Source: an uncultured Bacilli bacterium
Lineage (GTDB): Bacteria > Bacillota_I > Bacilli_A > RF39 > UBA660
Assembly: GCA_947625425.1 (NCBI GenBank)
Contig: CANQOH010000003.1
Coordinates: forward strand, 7,261 to 71,260
Direction: 5' to 3'
Length of the DNA stretch: 64,000 nt
The translations under genes were made by a program, and so were the position numbers. Position 1 is the first letter of the stretch. Every line of letters begins with the position of its first letter. The notes under the pieces were generated by a model, which worked only from the letters and a program-made list of their open reading frames with translations, ran no database searches and had not been told where the DNA came from. This document shows positions 17,533 through 25,927 of the stretch, in pieces.

Positions 17533-19890
17533 TTATTCATTTTTCCATTTCCATTCACTTACTTCTGGCATATCATAACCAAATTCATGAATGAATTCTT
17601 TATGTTCAACTAATTTTTCATTCATTAGTTTTTGTAAATAAACACCTTTACTACCTAGGTTAGGAACCATTTTACATGCTTCTATTACTAAGTGATATCT
17701 ATCTATTTCATTTTGTACTCTCATATCAAATGGAGTTGTAATAGAACCTTCTTCGATATAACCTTTAACGACAATATTATGATTATATCTTTCATATAAC
17801 AATTCATGAACTAAAGTAGGATAACCATGGAAGTTAAAGATAATTGGTTTTTTCTTAGTAAATAGTGCATCATAATCTTCATCACTTAAACCATGTGGGT
17901 GTTTGCTCTTAGTTTGTAGTTTAAATAAGTCGACAACATTAATGAATCTTATTTTTAATTTAGGTAAGTGTTCACGAAGAATAGAGACAGCAGCTAAACT
18001 TTCTAAAGTAGGAGTTTCACCACAACAAGCCATTATTAGATCTGGATCATGTTCTTGATCGTTACTAGCAAAATCCCAAATACCTAAACCTTGAGTACAA
18101 TGTTTAACAGCTTGTTCCATTGTTAACCATTGTGGTCTTGGATGTTTAGATGTTACTAAAACATTAATATATTCTTTACTTTTTAAACAATGTTCAAAAC
18201 AAGATAATAAACAGTTAGTGTCTGGAGGAAGATACATACGAACAATATCAGCTTTTTTAGTAGCGATATGATCTAAGAAACCAGGGTCTTGGTGAGTATA
18301 ACCATTATGATCTTGTTGCCATACATTACTTGTTAAAATATAGTTTAAAGAAGCTATTTCTTCACGCCATGGAATAGGTTTAGTTATCTTTAACCATTTA
18401 GCATGTTGACTAGCCATAGAGTCAATTACTCTGACGAAAGCTTCATAACTGGCAAAGAAACCATGACGACCAGTTAAGATATAACCTTCTAACCATCCTT
18501 CACACATGTTTTCAGATAGCATTCCGTCCATAATACGACCATCTTGAGCTAGATATTCATCAGTATCTTTTATTTCGCCCATCCAGCTTCTATTTTCAGC
18601 TTCAAAGCTATGATTTAAACGATTAGACATCGTTTCATCTGGACCAAAGATACGGAAGTTTTTATTATCTTTATTTAAGGTAAAGACATCTCTAACATAA
18701 TTACCTAATTCAATCATATCTTGAGCTTCGATTTCACCAGGTTTAGGAATGTCTAAAGCATATTTTCTAAAATCTGGAAGAATTAAATCTTTTAATAGTT
18801 TACCACCATTAGCATGAGGATTACTTCCCATACGTCTTGTTCCTTTAGGACTTAAAGCTTGTAGTTCAGGAATTAAACGACCATTTTCATCAAATAATTC
18901 TTCAGGATGATAACTTCTTAACCATTTTTCTAATAAATCTAAATGATCTTCACCTGACATATCTAATGGAACTTGGTGAGCTCTAAATGAACCTTCTACT
19001 TGTTTACCATCAACTATTTTAGGACCAGTCCATCCTTTAGGAGTTCTTAAAATAATCATTGGCCAGAAAGGTCTTTGATATGTTTTACTATTACGAGCTG
19101 TTTCTTGAATCTTTTTAATTTTTTCAATACATTTATCTAAAGCTTTAGCCATTTCTTTATGCATGGTCATTGGTTCATCACCAGCAACAATAATTGGATC
19201 CCAACCACAACCATGGAAGAAACTTAATAATTCATCTTCACTAATTCTAGATAAAACAGTTGGATTACTTATTTTATATCCATTTAAATGAAGAATAGGT
19301 AGAACAGCACCATCATTTTTAGGATTTAAAAATTTATTTGATTGCCATGAAGTAGCTAGAGTAGCAGTTTCAGATTCACCATCACCAACTACAACAGCAG
19401 CAATTAAATCTGGGTTATCAAAGACAGCACCAAAAGCATGGGCTAGAGAATAACCTAATTCACCACCTTCATTGATAGATCCTGGAGTTTCAGGAGCAAC
19501 GTGTGATGAAATTCCACCAGGGAATGAGAATTGTTTAAATAATTTTTTTAATCCTCTTTCATCTTGAGAAACAGATGGATAAACTTCACTATAACTACCT
19601 TCTAGATAAACATGAGATACAACAGCATTTCCACCATGTCCTGGACCAGATACATATATCATATTTAAATCATATTTATTAATAACACGATTTAAATGAG
19701 TATAGACAAAGGTTTGACCAGGTACAGTTCCCCAGTGACCAACTATTTTTCTTTTTATATCTTCTTTTCTTAAACTTCTTTTTAATAGGGGATTATCTAA
19801 CAAATATAATTGGCAAGCTGATAAATAATTAGCAGCATTCCAATATTTATTAAGTTTTTCTAAGTATTCTTTAGTATCATATTCGTTCAT
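17533..19890 (-). CDS. xfp: phosphoketolase
   Basis: A 785-residue thiamine-diphosphate enzyme of the XFP family, which cleaves xylulose 5-phosphate (and often fructose 6-phosphate) with phosphate to acetyl phosphate plus glyceraldehyde 3-phosphate or erythrose 4-phosphate. Typical motifs are [49 protein letters not shown], and [19 protein letters not shown]. Length is as expected. The first ATG (19896) is only one base from GGAG; ATG 19890 lies 7 bases from it and is preferred. It indicates a phosphoketolase shunt for sugar fermentation, with acetate kinase elsewhere. Monocistronic. Confidence 0.97.
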   Translation of the reverse strand: MNEYDTKEYLEKLNKYWNAANYLSACQLYLLDNPLLKRSLRKEDIKRKIVGHWGTVPGQTFVYTHLNRVINKYDLNMIYVSGPGHGGNAVVSHVYLEGSYSEVYPSVSQDERGLKKLFKQFSFPGGISSHVAPETPGSINEGGELGYSLAHAFGAVFDNPDLIAAVVVGDGESETATLATSWQSNKFLNPKNDGAVLPILHLNGYKISNPTVLSRISEDELLSFFHGCGWDPIIVAGDEPMTMHKEMAKALDKCIEKIKKIQETARNSKTYQRPFWPMIILRTPKGWTGPKIVDGKQVEGSFRAHQVPLDMSGEDHLDLLEKWLRSYHPEELFDENGRLIPELQALSPKGTRRMGSNPHANGGKLLKDLILPDFRKYALDIPKPGEIEAQDMIELGNYVRDVFTLNKDNKNFRIFGPDETMSNRLNHSFEAENRSWMGEIKDTDEYLAQDGRIMDGMLSENMCEGWLEGYILTGRHGFFASYEAFVRVIDSMASQHAKWLKITKPIPWREEIASLNYILTSNVWQQDHNGYTHQDPGFLDHIATKKADIVRMYLPPDTNCLLSCFEHCLKSKEYINVLVTSKHPRPQWLTMEQAVKHCTQGLGIWDFASNDQEHDPDLIMACCGETPTLESLAAVSILREHLPKLKIRFINVVDLFKLQTKSKHPHGLSDEDYDALFTKKKPIIFNFHGYPTLVHELLYERYNHNIVVKGYIEEGSITTPFDMRVQNEIDRYHLVIEACKMVPNLGSKGVYLQKLMNEKLVEHKEFIHEFGYDMPEVSEWKWKNE

Positions 19891-19955
19891 AACCATTCTC
19901 CTTTTATTATCCTTTTAAATTATATCATGAGTAAATAAAGAAGTAAATTAACTAA

Positions 19956-20019
19956 AATAACTATTTGAGAAATGTAAAGAAAAGGTAATTAGTACCAAAA
20001 AAAGTAATAAATAGTTATT
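19956..20019. repeat. 11-bp inverted repeat upstream of poly-G promoter
   Basis: AATAACTATTT (19956-19966) and its exact reverse complement AAATAGTTATT (20009-20019) are 42 bases apart; the right arm runs into the -35 box of the poly-G promoter. The second poly-G promoter also has an inverted repeat just upstream. Possibly a regulator site or an RNA hairpin. Confidence 0.5.
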
Positions 20020-20048
20020 GACAGATGGTGGTCGGGGGGGGGTATATT
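20018..20048 (+). promoter_or_regulatory. poly-G spacer promoter 1 (probably phase-variable)
   Basis: A perfect -35 (TTGACA, 20018-20023) and a -10 (TATATT, 20043-20048) are separated by 19 bases: ten mixed bases ending in TC, then nine G (20034-20042). A run of nine G is very unlikely by chance in such AT-rich DNA. The tract lies exactly in the spacer, where change in length by slipped-strand mispairing alters promoter strength, as known for the Neisseria porA promoter. With seven G the spacer would be the ideal 17; at nine G the promoter should be weak. Confidence 0.8.
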
Positions 20049-20068
20049 AAGGGCATAAAGGAAGGAAA

Positions 20069-21091
20069 ATGATTAAAATGAAGAAAATTAAATTATTTGT
20101 ATTTACACTTTGTGCAATGTTTGTGGCAGTAGTTGGTGTTAGTGCTGATACGGTTTCTACTACTTATAGCGATGATATGTTACAAGCTCCAGAGGATGCA
20201 ACTGGTTCTGATACTTATATTGATAATGCACCAAGTCCATCTATTGTATCAACTGATGGAAATAAGCATGTTACTGTTACTTATAGTACTGGCTCATTTA
20301 AATTAGTTCAAAAAAATGGATATGATGATGCAGCTTGGCCTGGTATTAAAATACTAGCTCCAAGTAATTATGATTATTCAAATGTTGGAGAAGAAGACAA
20401 TAAAGGTCCAATTTATTATAGCAATGGTGATAGAAGTCAAAAAAAATATTTTAAAAATAATGAGGATACAACAAATAAAAATCAATTTACTGATGGTGTA
20501 GATCATTATTTATTAAGCTATTATGCTATAACAAAAGAATTTTTAGAAACAGCTGTTGAAAAAGAAGCTAAAATTGTTTATTATACTGAATTCGACTGGA
20601 ATGCAGACGGAACTATCGATCAAACTATTACAGTAATTATTGATCCAACTAATCTTACTTTAACTGATGAGGATGGAGAAGATGAACTTTGGAATCACGA
20701 TATATATCAAGAAGAAGTAAAAGAAGTAATGACAGATGTTTATAGTGATTTAGAAGGTGCTATTAGCGTAGCAAAAGGCATCGATAAATCTAAATATACT
20801 GCTGAATCAGTTAAAGCTTTAGAAGAAGCTATTGAAAATGCTGAAGATTATGGTAAAGATTTAACTAAAAATAATCAAACAGCAATAAGAAATTTAACTA
20901 AAGCTATTACAACTGCAATTGCTAATTTAGTAGAAAATGGTGATGAATCAGTTAAACCAGGTTCTAGTAATCCATCTAATACTGATGAAAAAGCTCCAAA
21001 CACATTTGATGCAGGATTAGTTTATATGGGATTAGCATTAAGTGCAATTGGTGCTAGTGTAGTTTCTATTAAAAAACTAAGAAATAATTAG
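20069..21091 (+). CDS. cell-wall-anchored surface protein with FIVAR-like domain
   Basis: A 340-residue secreted protein: signal peptide about residues 1-26 (cut near VSA-DT), a beta-rich ectodomain, a FIVAR-like helical domain at about 225-295 (DLEGAISVAKGIDKSKYTAE onward), and a sorting signal APNTFDAG followed by a hydrophobic helix and KKLRNN tail. The motif is a variant of NPxT/LPxT sortase signals. Residues about 60-215 are paralogous to the surface protein at 49863 (shared TVTY...AW.GI, and ELWNH against DLWNN). AAGGAAGGA precedes ATG 20069; ATG 20078 is an alternative. Its promoter contains nine G, so expression is probably switchable. A terminator follows. Confidence 0.85.
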   Translation: MIKMKKIKLFVFTLCAMFVAVVGVSADTVSTTYSDDMLQAPEDATGSDTYIDNAPSPSIVSTDGNKHVTVTYSTGSFKLVQKNGYDDAAWPGIKILAPSNYDYSNVGEEDNKGPIYYSNGDRSQKKYFKNNEDTTNKNQFTDGVDHYLLSYYAITKEFLETAVEKEAKIVYYTEFDWNADGTIDQTITVIIDPTNLTLTDEDGEDELWNHDIYQEEVKEVMTDVYSDLEGAISVAKGIDKSKYTAESVKALEEAIENAEDYGKDLTKNNQTAIRNLTKAITTAIANLVENGDESVKPGSSNPSNTDEKAPNTFDAGLVYMGLALSAIGASVVSIKKLRNN

Positions 21092-21093
21092 TG

Positions 21094-21120
21094 AAAACGA
21101 AGTTTAAAACTTCGTTTTTT
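21094..21120 (+). terminator. terminator of the surface-protein gene
   Basis: Perfect 12-bp stem AAAACGAAGTTT / AAACTTCGTTTT with a one-base loop and a T run. Almost the same hairpin ends the surface gene at 45183-46013. Confidence 0.9.
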
Positions 21121-21135
21121 TATGGAATAAAAAGG

Positions 21136-21183
21136 AAATCACTCTTTTAGATAGTATATATAAAATAGAGAGAGTGATTTTTT
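21136..21183 (+). terminator. second hairpin with T run in the leader of the helicase gene
   Basis: AAATCACTCT (21136-21145) pairs with AGAGTGATTT (21171-21180) and is followed by TTT, giving a 10-bp stem with a 25-base AT-rich loop and six T in all. It lies just before, and its 3' arm contains, the only ribosome-site-like bases of the helicase gene. It may be an attenuator, a relic, or a control of helicase translation. Confidence 0.5.
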
Positions 21184-22815
21184 ATTGATAAATTTAAAGA
21201 TGAATATATTACTTTAGAAGATATAGAAGAGATTAAAAAAAGATATAAAAATAAGAATGTTAATAAGTTAGTAGATATTCACAATGAAGAATATTTTAAG
21301 AAAAAGAGAAAAGAAGTTACAATACTTGATAATATTAATGGATATCCGTTAGATGAATATCAAAGTAAAGTAGTTTTAAGTAATGAAAAAGCTACTTTAG
21401 TAGTAGCTGGAGCTGGTAGTGGAAAGAGTTTAACTATTATAGGTAAAATAGTTTATTTAGTTAATTATTGTCATATAGATCCTAAAGATATATTATGTAT
21501 ATCTTTTACTAATGATGCTACGATTAATTTAAAAAATAATATAGCTAAGAATTATAATTTTAAGATAGATATTTACACATTTCATAAACTAGCATTAGAA
21601 ATATTAAAACAAAACAATGTATCATTTATAATCGCTCCTGACAATTTTTTAGAAGAAATTATTAATAACTTCTTTAATAATATAATTCCCAATAATGAAA
21701 AATATATGAATAGTTTAAAGATTATTTTGGGGAAAGAATATAAAGATAAAGATGTAAATAATTTAAAAAGACTTATTCATACATTTATATCTTTATTTAA
21801 ATCTAATAATTATGAAGTTAGTTATTTTAAAGAAATATTAAGAAAGATTAAGTTTACGATAGATTATAAAGATTATAAAGTTAGTAAGAATATTATTTTA
21901 TTTATTATTAATATTTATTTGTTATATGAAGATGAATTACATAAAGAAGATGCTATAGATTTTAATGATATGATTAATAAGAGTTTAGAGTGTTTAAGGA
22001 ATAATGGGTTAAAGAGTAAATGGAAGTATATTATTGTTGATGAGTATCAAGATACTTCGATAACGAAGTTTAATTTAATTAAGGAGATTATTAGATTAAC
22101 TAATGCTAAATTTTTGGCAGTAGGTGATGATTTTCAATCTATTTATAGATTTACGGGATGTACTTTACATTTGTTTTTGAACTTTACAAAGTTATTACCA
22201 TATGCCAAAATTTTTCAAATAGTTAATACTTATCGTAATCCACAAGAATTAATTAATGTAGCTGGGAAGTTTATTATGAAGAATAAAGCTCAACAAAAGA
22301 AGATATTAGTTTCTCATAAACATTTGGATTTTCCTGTTAAGATCTATTTTAGTGATGATAGAGTTAAAGCTTTAAAGAGTTTATTAATGATGATAAAGAA
22401 GAATAAAGTTAAGGAGGTAATGGTTTTAGGAAGAAATAATAAAGATATTAAGAGATATATTGATAAAGATTTTAAGGTCGATAATGATATTTATACATAT
22501 AATGATTTTAGTTTTAGATATTTAACGATGCATAAATCTAAAGGGTTAGAAAGTGAAGTAGTGATACTTATTAATATCGAAGATTCTTTAATCGGAATGC
22601 CAACCCAGATTAAACAAGAAAAGTTATTAAAGTATGTTAATAAACAAAAAGAATATTATAAGTATGAAGAGGAAAGGAGATTATTTTATGTGGCTTTAAC
22701 AAGAACAAAGACGATAACATATATAATAAGTCCTTTAAGTAAACAATCGATATTTGTTAAAGAGATATTAAAAGATAAGAAATATGTAGAAGTTATTCAT
22801 GATGTTAATAACTAA
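21184..22815 (+). CDS. UvrD/Rep-type DNA helicase with non-standard start
   Basis: A complete superfamily I helicase of about 543 residues. Motifs in order: LDEYQ (Q motif), AGAGSGKS (Walker A), SFTNDATINL (Ia), TFHKLA (Ib), VDEYQDTS (II), AVGDDFQSIYRFTG (III), TYRNPQEL (IV), TMHKSKGLESEVVI (V), RRLFYVALTRTK (VI). The first ATG (21706) lies after motif Ib and would remove the ATP-binding loop. The frame is open from 21178 back to a TGA at 21175 and contains no ATG, GTG or TTG before 21706; ATT 21184 is the best start, with GAGTGA upstream. It is either a rare AUU-started gene or a gene that has lost its start. It translocates on and unwinds DNA; its neighbours are surface genes. Confidence 0.8.
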   Translation: MDKFKDEYITLEDIEEIKKRYKNKNVNKLVDIHNEEYFKKKRKEVTILDNINGYPLDEYQSKVVLSNEKATLVVAGAGSGKSLTIIGKIVYLVNYCHIDPKDILCISFTNDATINLKNNIAKNYNFKIDIYTFHKLALEILKQNNVSFIIAPDNFLEEIINNFFNNIIPNNEKYMNSLKIILGKEYKDKDVNNLKRLIHTFISLFKSNNYEVSYFKEILRKIKFTIDYKDYKVSKNIILFIINIYLLYEDELHKEDAIDFNDMINKSLECLRNNGLKSKWKYIIVDEYQDTSITKFNLIKEIIRLTNAKFLAVGDDFQSIYRFTGCTLHLFLNFTKLLPYAKIFQIVNTYRNPQELINVAGKFIMKNKAQQKKILVSHKHLDFPVKIYFSDDRVKALKSLLMMIKKNKVKEVMVLGRNNKDIKRYIDKDFKVDNDIYTYNDFSFRYLTMHKSKGLESEVVILINIEDSLIGMPTQIKQEKLLKYVNKQKEYYKYEEERRLFYVALTRTKTITYIISPLSKQSIFVKEILKDKKYVEVIHDVNN

Positions 22816-22828
22816 AAGAGTTATTAAC
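22804..22828 (+). terminator. hairpin at helicase stop, upstream of poly-G promoter 2
   Basis: GTTAATAACT / AGTTATTAAC, a perfect 10-bp stem with AAAAG loop, spans the TAA stop (22813-22815) and ends 2 bases before the next -35 box. There is no T run, so termination is uncertain; it could be a regulatory dyad. Confidence 0.45.
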
Positions 22829-22830
22829 AG

Positions 22831-22863
22831 TTGACAATTTGAGCTCGGGGGGGGGGGTATACT
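22831..22863 (+). promoter_or_regulatory. poly-G spacer promoter 2 (probably phase-variable)
   Basis: TTGACA (22831-22836) and TATACT (22858-22863) are separated by 21 bases: ten mixed bases ending in CTC, then eleven G (22847-22857). As in the first promoter, seven G would give a 17-bp spacer; at eleven G the promoter should be off. It drives the two thioester-family adhesin genes, with a predicted short leader before AGGAG. Confidence 0.82.
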
Positions 22864-22890
22864 TTAAATATAGAATAGGAGTACTCTTTG

Positions 22891-24228
22891 ATGAAAGTAA
22901 AAAAATTTATAGAAAAGGCAATATTATCGATAATGATAATATTGTGTGGAGTAATGGTAGTGCCAGTACAAGCTAGACAAGCTTATACATCTACTTCAGA
23001 AGAAAGAAAGAACTCAAATTATCAACGTAGTCAACATACATATCAGTATACTGATGAAAAAGGATCACATGGAAGTATTGGTTCTTCTGTATTCATTTTA
23101 TATGGCAATCAAGATGTTGCTAATGATGTAGAAAATTTTGATTTTCTAAATAAGTTTCCAACAGCTTATAATCATAGAAGAACAGATTATTTTTTAGCTT
23201 ATTGCGCAGATTTATTAGTCGATTTTAATGTTAATGTAACTTATGATATGGTTAACTTAGAAGATTCAACTTTTATTGATAATGATATTAAAAATCATAT
23301 TCGTGGAATTATAAAAAATACTTATCCATTTATTACTTATGATGAAATGGTAAATAATTTAGTTGATGCTGGTATTTTAGTTAAAACAACTAAAGATGGA
23401 AAAGAAATTATAACGGCAAAGAAAAATGTTACAGAAGAAAATGGTAGTTATAAAGTAAAAGATGATATTACTGATATAGAAACAATTACTGATGATGAAT
23501 TAGTATCAGCAACACAAATGGCAATCTTTAAATATACAGATAGTGGTAAAGTAACTAAATTATATGATAAAACATATCAATCAATGAAAAATAATCCAGT
23601 TTATGCCGATTATGAATATAATCCTGATAGTAGTACTAAAGCTTATGATGCAGTAGGTAATAATATAGAAGCAATATATAATTATTTAATTACTTTAGAA
23701 GAAGGACAAGAAGAAACTAATAGTATTAAATCTGTAGAAACTCAAAAGGTTGATAATGATTATTATCTTCGTATTACATTAAATAAAAAAGTAAATGAAA
23801 ATGATAATTTAAAACTTGAATATACTGTAAATGATAGAACTATTACTGTTGATTTAAAAAACTTAGAACAAGATGAAAATGGAGCTTATATTGATAAGTT
23901 AGTTGGTGTTACTGAATTAATTAATTTTAAAGTTAAATTAAGTGGATCTGTATATATTGATGACATGGTTATTGTTTATGAAAATGAAGAGGGTACAGAA
24001 GTATCACAATCTTTAATTGGTCTTGCAACAGCTTATGTACCATTTGAATATTCTTATGAAAATGGAGTTGCAACAGCTACTGATATAGTAGCTATAGAAA
24101 AAGAACCTGAACCTGTAGAAAATCCTAATACGATTATTGGTTTATCATTTGCAGCTGTTGTAATAGTTGTAATCTCTTTAATTTGTTTAATAAGAATGAA
24201 TAAAAAAAGAATGTTTATAAAAGGTTAA
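22891..24228 (+). CDS. TQXA/thioester-domain surface adhesin
   Basis: A 445-residue secreted protein with a signal peptide (about 1-29), an N-terminal thioester-type domain, a C-terminal beta domain and a sorting signal (VENPNTIIGL, then a hydrophobic helix and KKRMFIKG). Cys105 (YCADL) and Gln209 (ATQMAIFKYT, the TQXA motif) are placed as in Gram-positive thioester domains, where a Cys-Gln bond reacts covalently with host molecules. AGGAG stands 9 bases before ATG 22891; the preceding TTG is not needed. NPNT fits the NPxT class recognised by class B sortases. First gene of a two-gene unit under the eleven-G promoter. Host adhesion is inferred from the family. Confidence 0.85.
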   Translation: MKVKKFIEKAILSIMIILCGVMVVPVQARQAYTSTSEERKNSNYQRSQHTYQYTDEKGSHGSIGSSVFILYGNQDVANDVENFDFLNKFPTAYNHRRTDYFLAYCADLLVDFNVNVTYDMVNLEDSTFIDNDIKNHIRGIIKNTYPFITYDEMVNNLVDAGILVKTTKDGKEIITAKKNVTEENGSYKVKDDITDIETITDDELVSATQMAIFKYTDSGKVTKLYDKTYQSMKNNPVYADYEYNPDSSTKAYDAVGNNIEAIYNYLITLEEGQEETNSIKSVETQKVDNDYYLRITLNKKVNENDNLKLEYTVNDRTITVDLKNLEQDENGAYIDKLVGVTELINFKVKLSGSVYIDDMVIVYENEEGTEVSQSLIGLATAYVPFEYSYENGVATATDIVAIEKEPEPVENPNTIIGLSFAAVVIVVISLICLIRMNKKRMFIKG

Positions 24229-24251
24229 AATTTTATAAAAAGAGGTATATT

Positions 24252-25571
24252 ATGAAAAAGTTTATTTTATCATTGCTTTTGGCAATGATAGTTAGTTTTA
24301 GCTTAGTAGTAGTTAAAGCTGATGACTTATATTATGTTCCAAATAAGGGAGATACTTATTTTAGATCACAACATTTATATAGTTATCTTAAAGACGGACA
24401 AGAAACTAAAGCTGTTAAAACCTTTTTAAATACTATGGTATTATCTGGTTCTGATCCTGATGAATTAGCAACTAAAGGTGGTTTTCAAAATTTTTATACG
24501 GTTCCTTGGGAAACTGGAATGACAGTTTATTATCCGGTTTTTATTACTAATGTTACTTATGATGCAAAGGAAAAACCTTATAATTATAGAAAAGTAGCTC
24601 TTGAAGATTCATCAATTAGTGACGAAGGTAAAGCACATATAACAGGGATTTTAAGATTAACTTGGCCTTATATTTCAGAAGAAGAAGCTGTTGAAAAATT
24701 AGTTAAAGCTGGGATATTAGTAGAAAAACAAGTAGGTGATAATACTTATTATACTTCACCACTTAATGATAATCCGACAATGTCGGTTACTAAACATGAA
24801 TTTGTATTAGCAGCCCAGATGGCAATATTAAATTATACAAATCCTGGAGTAATTAAAGAAGTATATAAGGAAACAGTAACTTTAACTTATAATACTGTTG
24901 TTGAACCAAAAGTTAATCCTTGGAGTTCTACAGGAACAATAGAAGAAGTTAAAAATAATGTTTTAGCTATTTATAATTATATGCTAACACAAACTGATTA
25001 TGATGAAGCTTTTGAAGTAGTAGAGGCAACAATTAAAAAGCAAGCCGGTCAGTATGTTGTAGTAGTTAAAACAAACAGAGAACGTAATGAAAATGATAAT
25101 ATTGTAGTTGCTGTTAAACAGGGCGAGAATACAGTTAATAATAGTAGTTTAAGTAAATATACAAGGATTGATGATAAAACTTATGCCTTAACTTTGGATA
25201 ATTTAAAAGAAGAAGATAGTGAATTATTATATATTGGTGAAGAGTACGCTGATTTAAAAGCTTATGCTTTCGAAGCTGTTGATGGAAAAGAAGAACAAAC
25301 TGTTGTTAGTTTATCATCAGAGTATTTACCAGTTTCCGGTAGTGTAGAAGCTGAATATCAAGAGGAAGTTTTATCTTATGATATTGATTTTTATTCTGAA
25401 CAAACGAATGATTTAATACAAGATGAAGCTGAAGAAGATGAAGATGTTATGAATGAAGTAGTTGAAAATCCTAATACTAATGCTGGTTTACCAATTATTG
25501 TAGTTGGAGTATGTATAGCTTTATTTGTAGCTGTTGTTTTGATAAATAAGAAAAGAGCTTTCTTAAAATAG
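24252..25571 (+). CDS. thioester-domain paralogue lacking the reactive Cys
   Basis: A 439-residue secreted protein, paralogous to its upstream neighbour (shared RSQHLYSY, NVTYD, ALEDSSI, TWPYISEEEAV, AGIL). Signal peptide about 1-23, sorting signal VVENPNTNAGL plus helix and KKRAFLK. Gln189 is kept in AAQMAILNY, but there is no Cys anywhere in the ectodomain; the only Cys is in the C-terminal membrane helix. The position of Cys105 in the neighbour is occupied by a non-Cys residue, so no thioester can form. It may be a non-covalent binder, a pilus-type partner, or a decoy. Gap of 23 bases with AGAGGT before ATG 24252; co-transcribed. Confidence 0.85.
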   Translation: MKKFILSLLLAMIVSFSLVVVKADDLYYVPNKGDTYFRSQHLYSYLKDGQETKAVKTFLNTMVLSGSDPDELATKGGFQNFYTVPWETGMTVYYPVFITNVTYDAKEKPYNYRKVALEDSSISDEGKAHITGILRLTWPYISEEEAVEKLVKAGILVEKQVGDNTYYTSPLNDNPTMSVTKHEFVLAAQMAILNYTNPGVIKEVYKETVTLTYNTVVEPKVNPWSSTGTIEEVKNNVLAIYNYMLTQTDYDEAFEVVEATIKKQAGQYVVVVKTNRERNENDNIVVAVKQGENTVNNSSLSKYTRIDDKTYALTLDNLKEEDSELLYIGEEYADLKAYAFEAVDGKEEQTVVSLSSEYLPVSGSVEAEYQEEVLSYDIDFYSEQTNDLIQDEAEEDEDVMNEVVENPNTNAGLPIIVVGVCIALFVAVVLINKKRAFLK

Positions 25572-25578
25572 AAAAATA

Positions 25579-25610
25579 AAAAGATATTAGTTAAAAGCTA
25601 ATATCTTTTT
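25579..25610. terminator. terminator after adhesin pair
   Basis: Perfect 12-bp stem AAAAGATATTAG / CTAATATCTTTT with a 7-base loop and T run. Confidence 0.85.
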
Positions 25611-25634
25611 TGATGAAATAAGCTTATATTAAGT

Positions 25635-25850
25635 TTATTTTCCCATTTTAGGTCCAGTTTGTTCTTGTTGTTCTTGTTTCTCTTGTTGTTCACTTATTGT
25701 AACTAAAGCAGCATTGTAGCCGGCTTCAAATGCTTCTAATTCTTCAGGAGTAGATGCTTTAAAGTAGTTCTTTTCTAAACCTTCAAAAGCAAACTCTCTA
25801 CCCATATTGTAAAACTCTTGTCTTTGTTCAGGACCAGTCAGTCTTTCCAA
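25635..25850 (-). CDS. small unknown protein, Gln-rich tail
   Basis: About 71 residues. AGGTGA stands 5 bases before a TTG at 25850, so a TTG start is preferred over the GTG at 25859, which is itself part of that ribosome site. The first 50 residues are amphipathic helical (ERLTGPEQRQEFYNMGREFA), and the tail is QEKQEQQEQTGPKMGK. No family recognised. It is divergent from the SDR gene. Confidence 0.55.
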   Translation of the reverse strand: MERLTGPEQRQEFYNMGREFAFEGLEKNYFKASTPEELEAFEAGYNAALVTISEQQEKQEQQEQTGPKMGK

Positions 25851-25891
25851 TCCAATCACCTGAAAATATTATATCATCAAATGTTCTATTG

Positions 25892-25900
25892 TGTTATAAT
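25892..25900 (+). promoter_or_regulatory. extended -10 of the SDR unit
   Basis: TGTTATAAT, a consensus extended -10. Transcription would begin near 25907, which rules out the in-frame GTG at 25889 as the start of the SDR gene. Confidence 0.65.
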
Positions 25901-25927
25901 ATTTTCGATAAAGAAACGGGGATTAGT

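Noticed and set aside
19956..20019. Invertible promoter between the 11-bp inverted repeats
   Set aside because: The repeats enclose only 42 bases, the -10 and most of the promoter lie outside, and no invertase gene is near; the G tract is the better switch.
21706..22815. Helicase gene starting at ATG 21706
   Set aside because: The same frame upstream carries the Q motif, Walker A, Ia and Ib; a start at 21706 would leave a non-functional protein.
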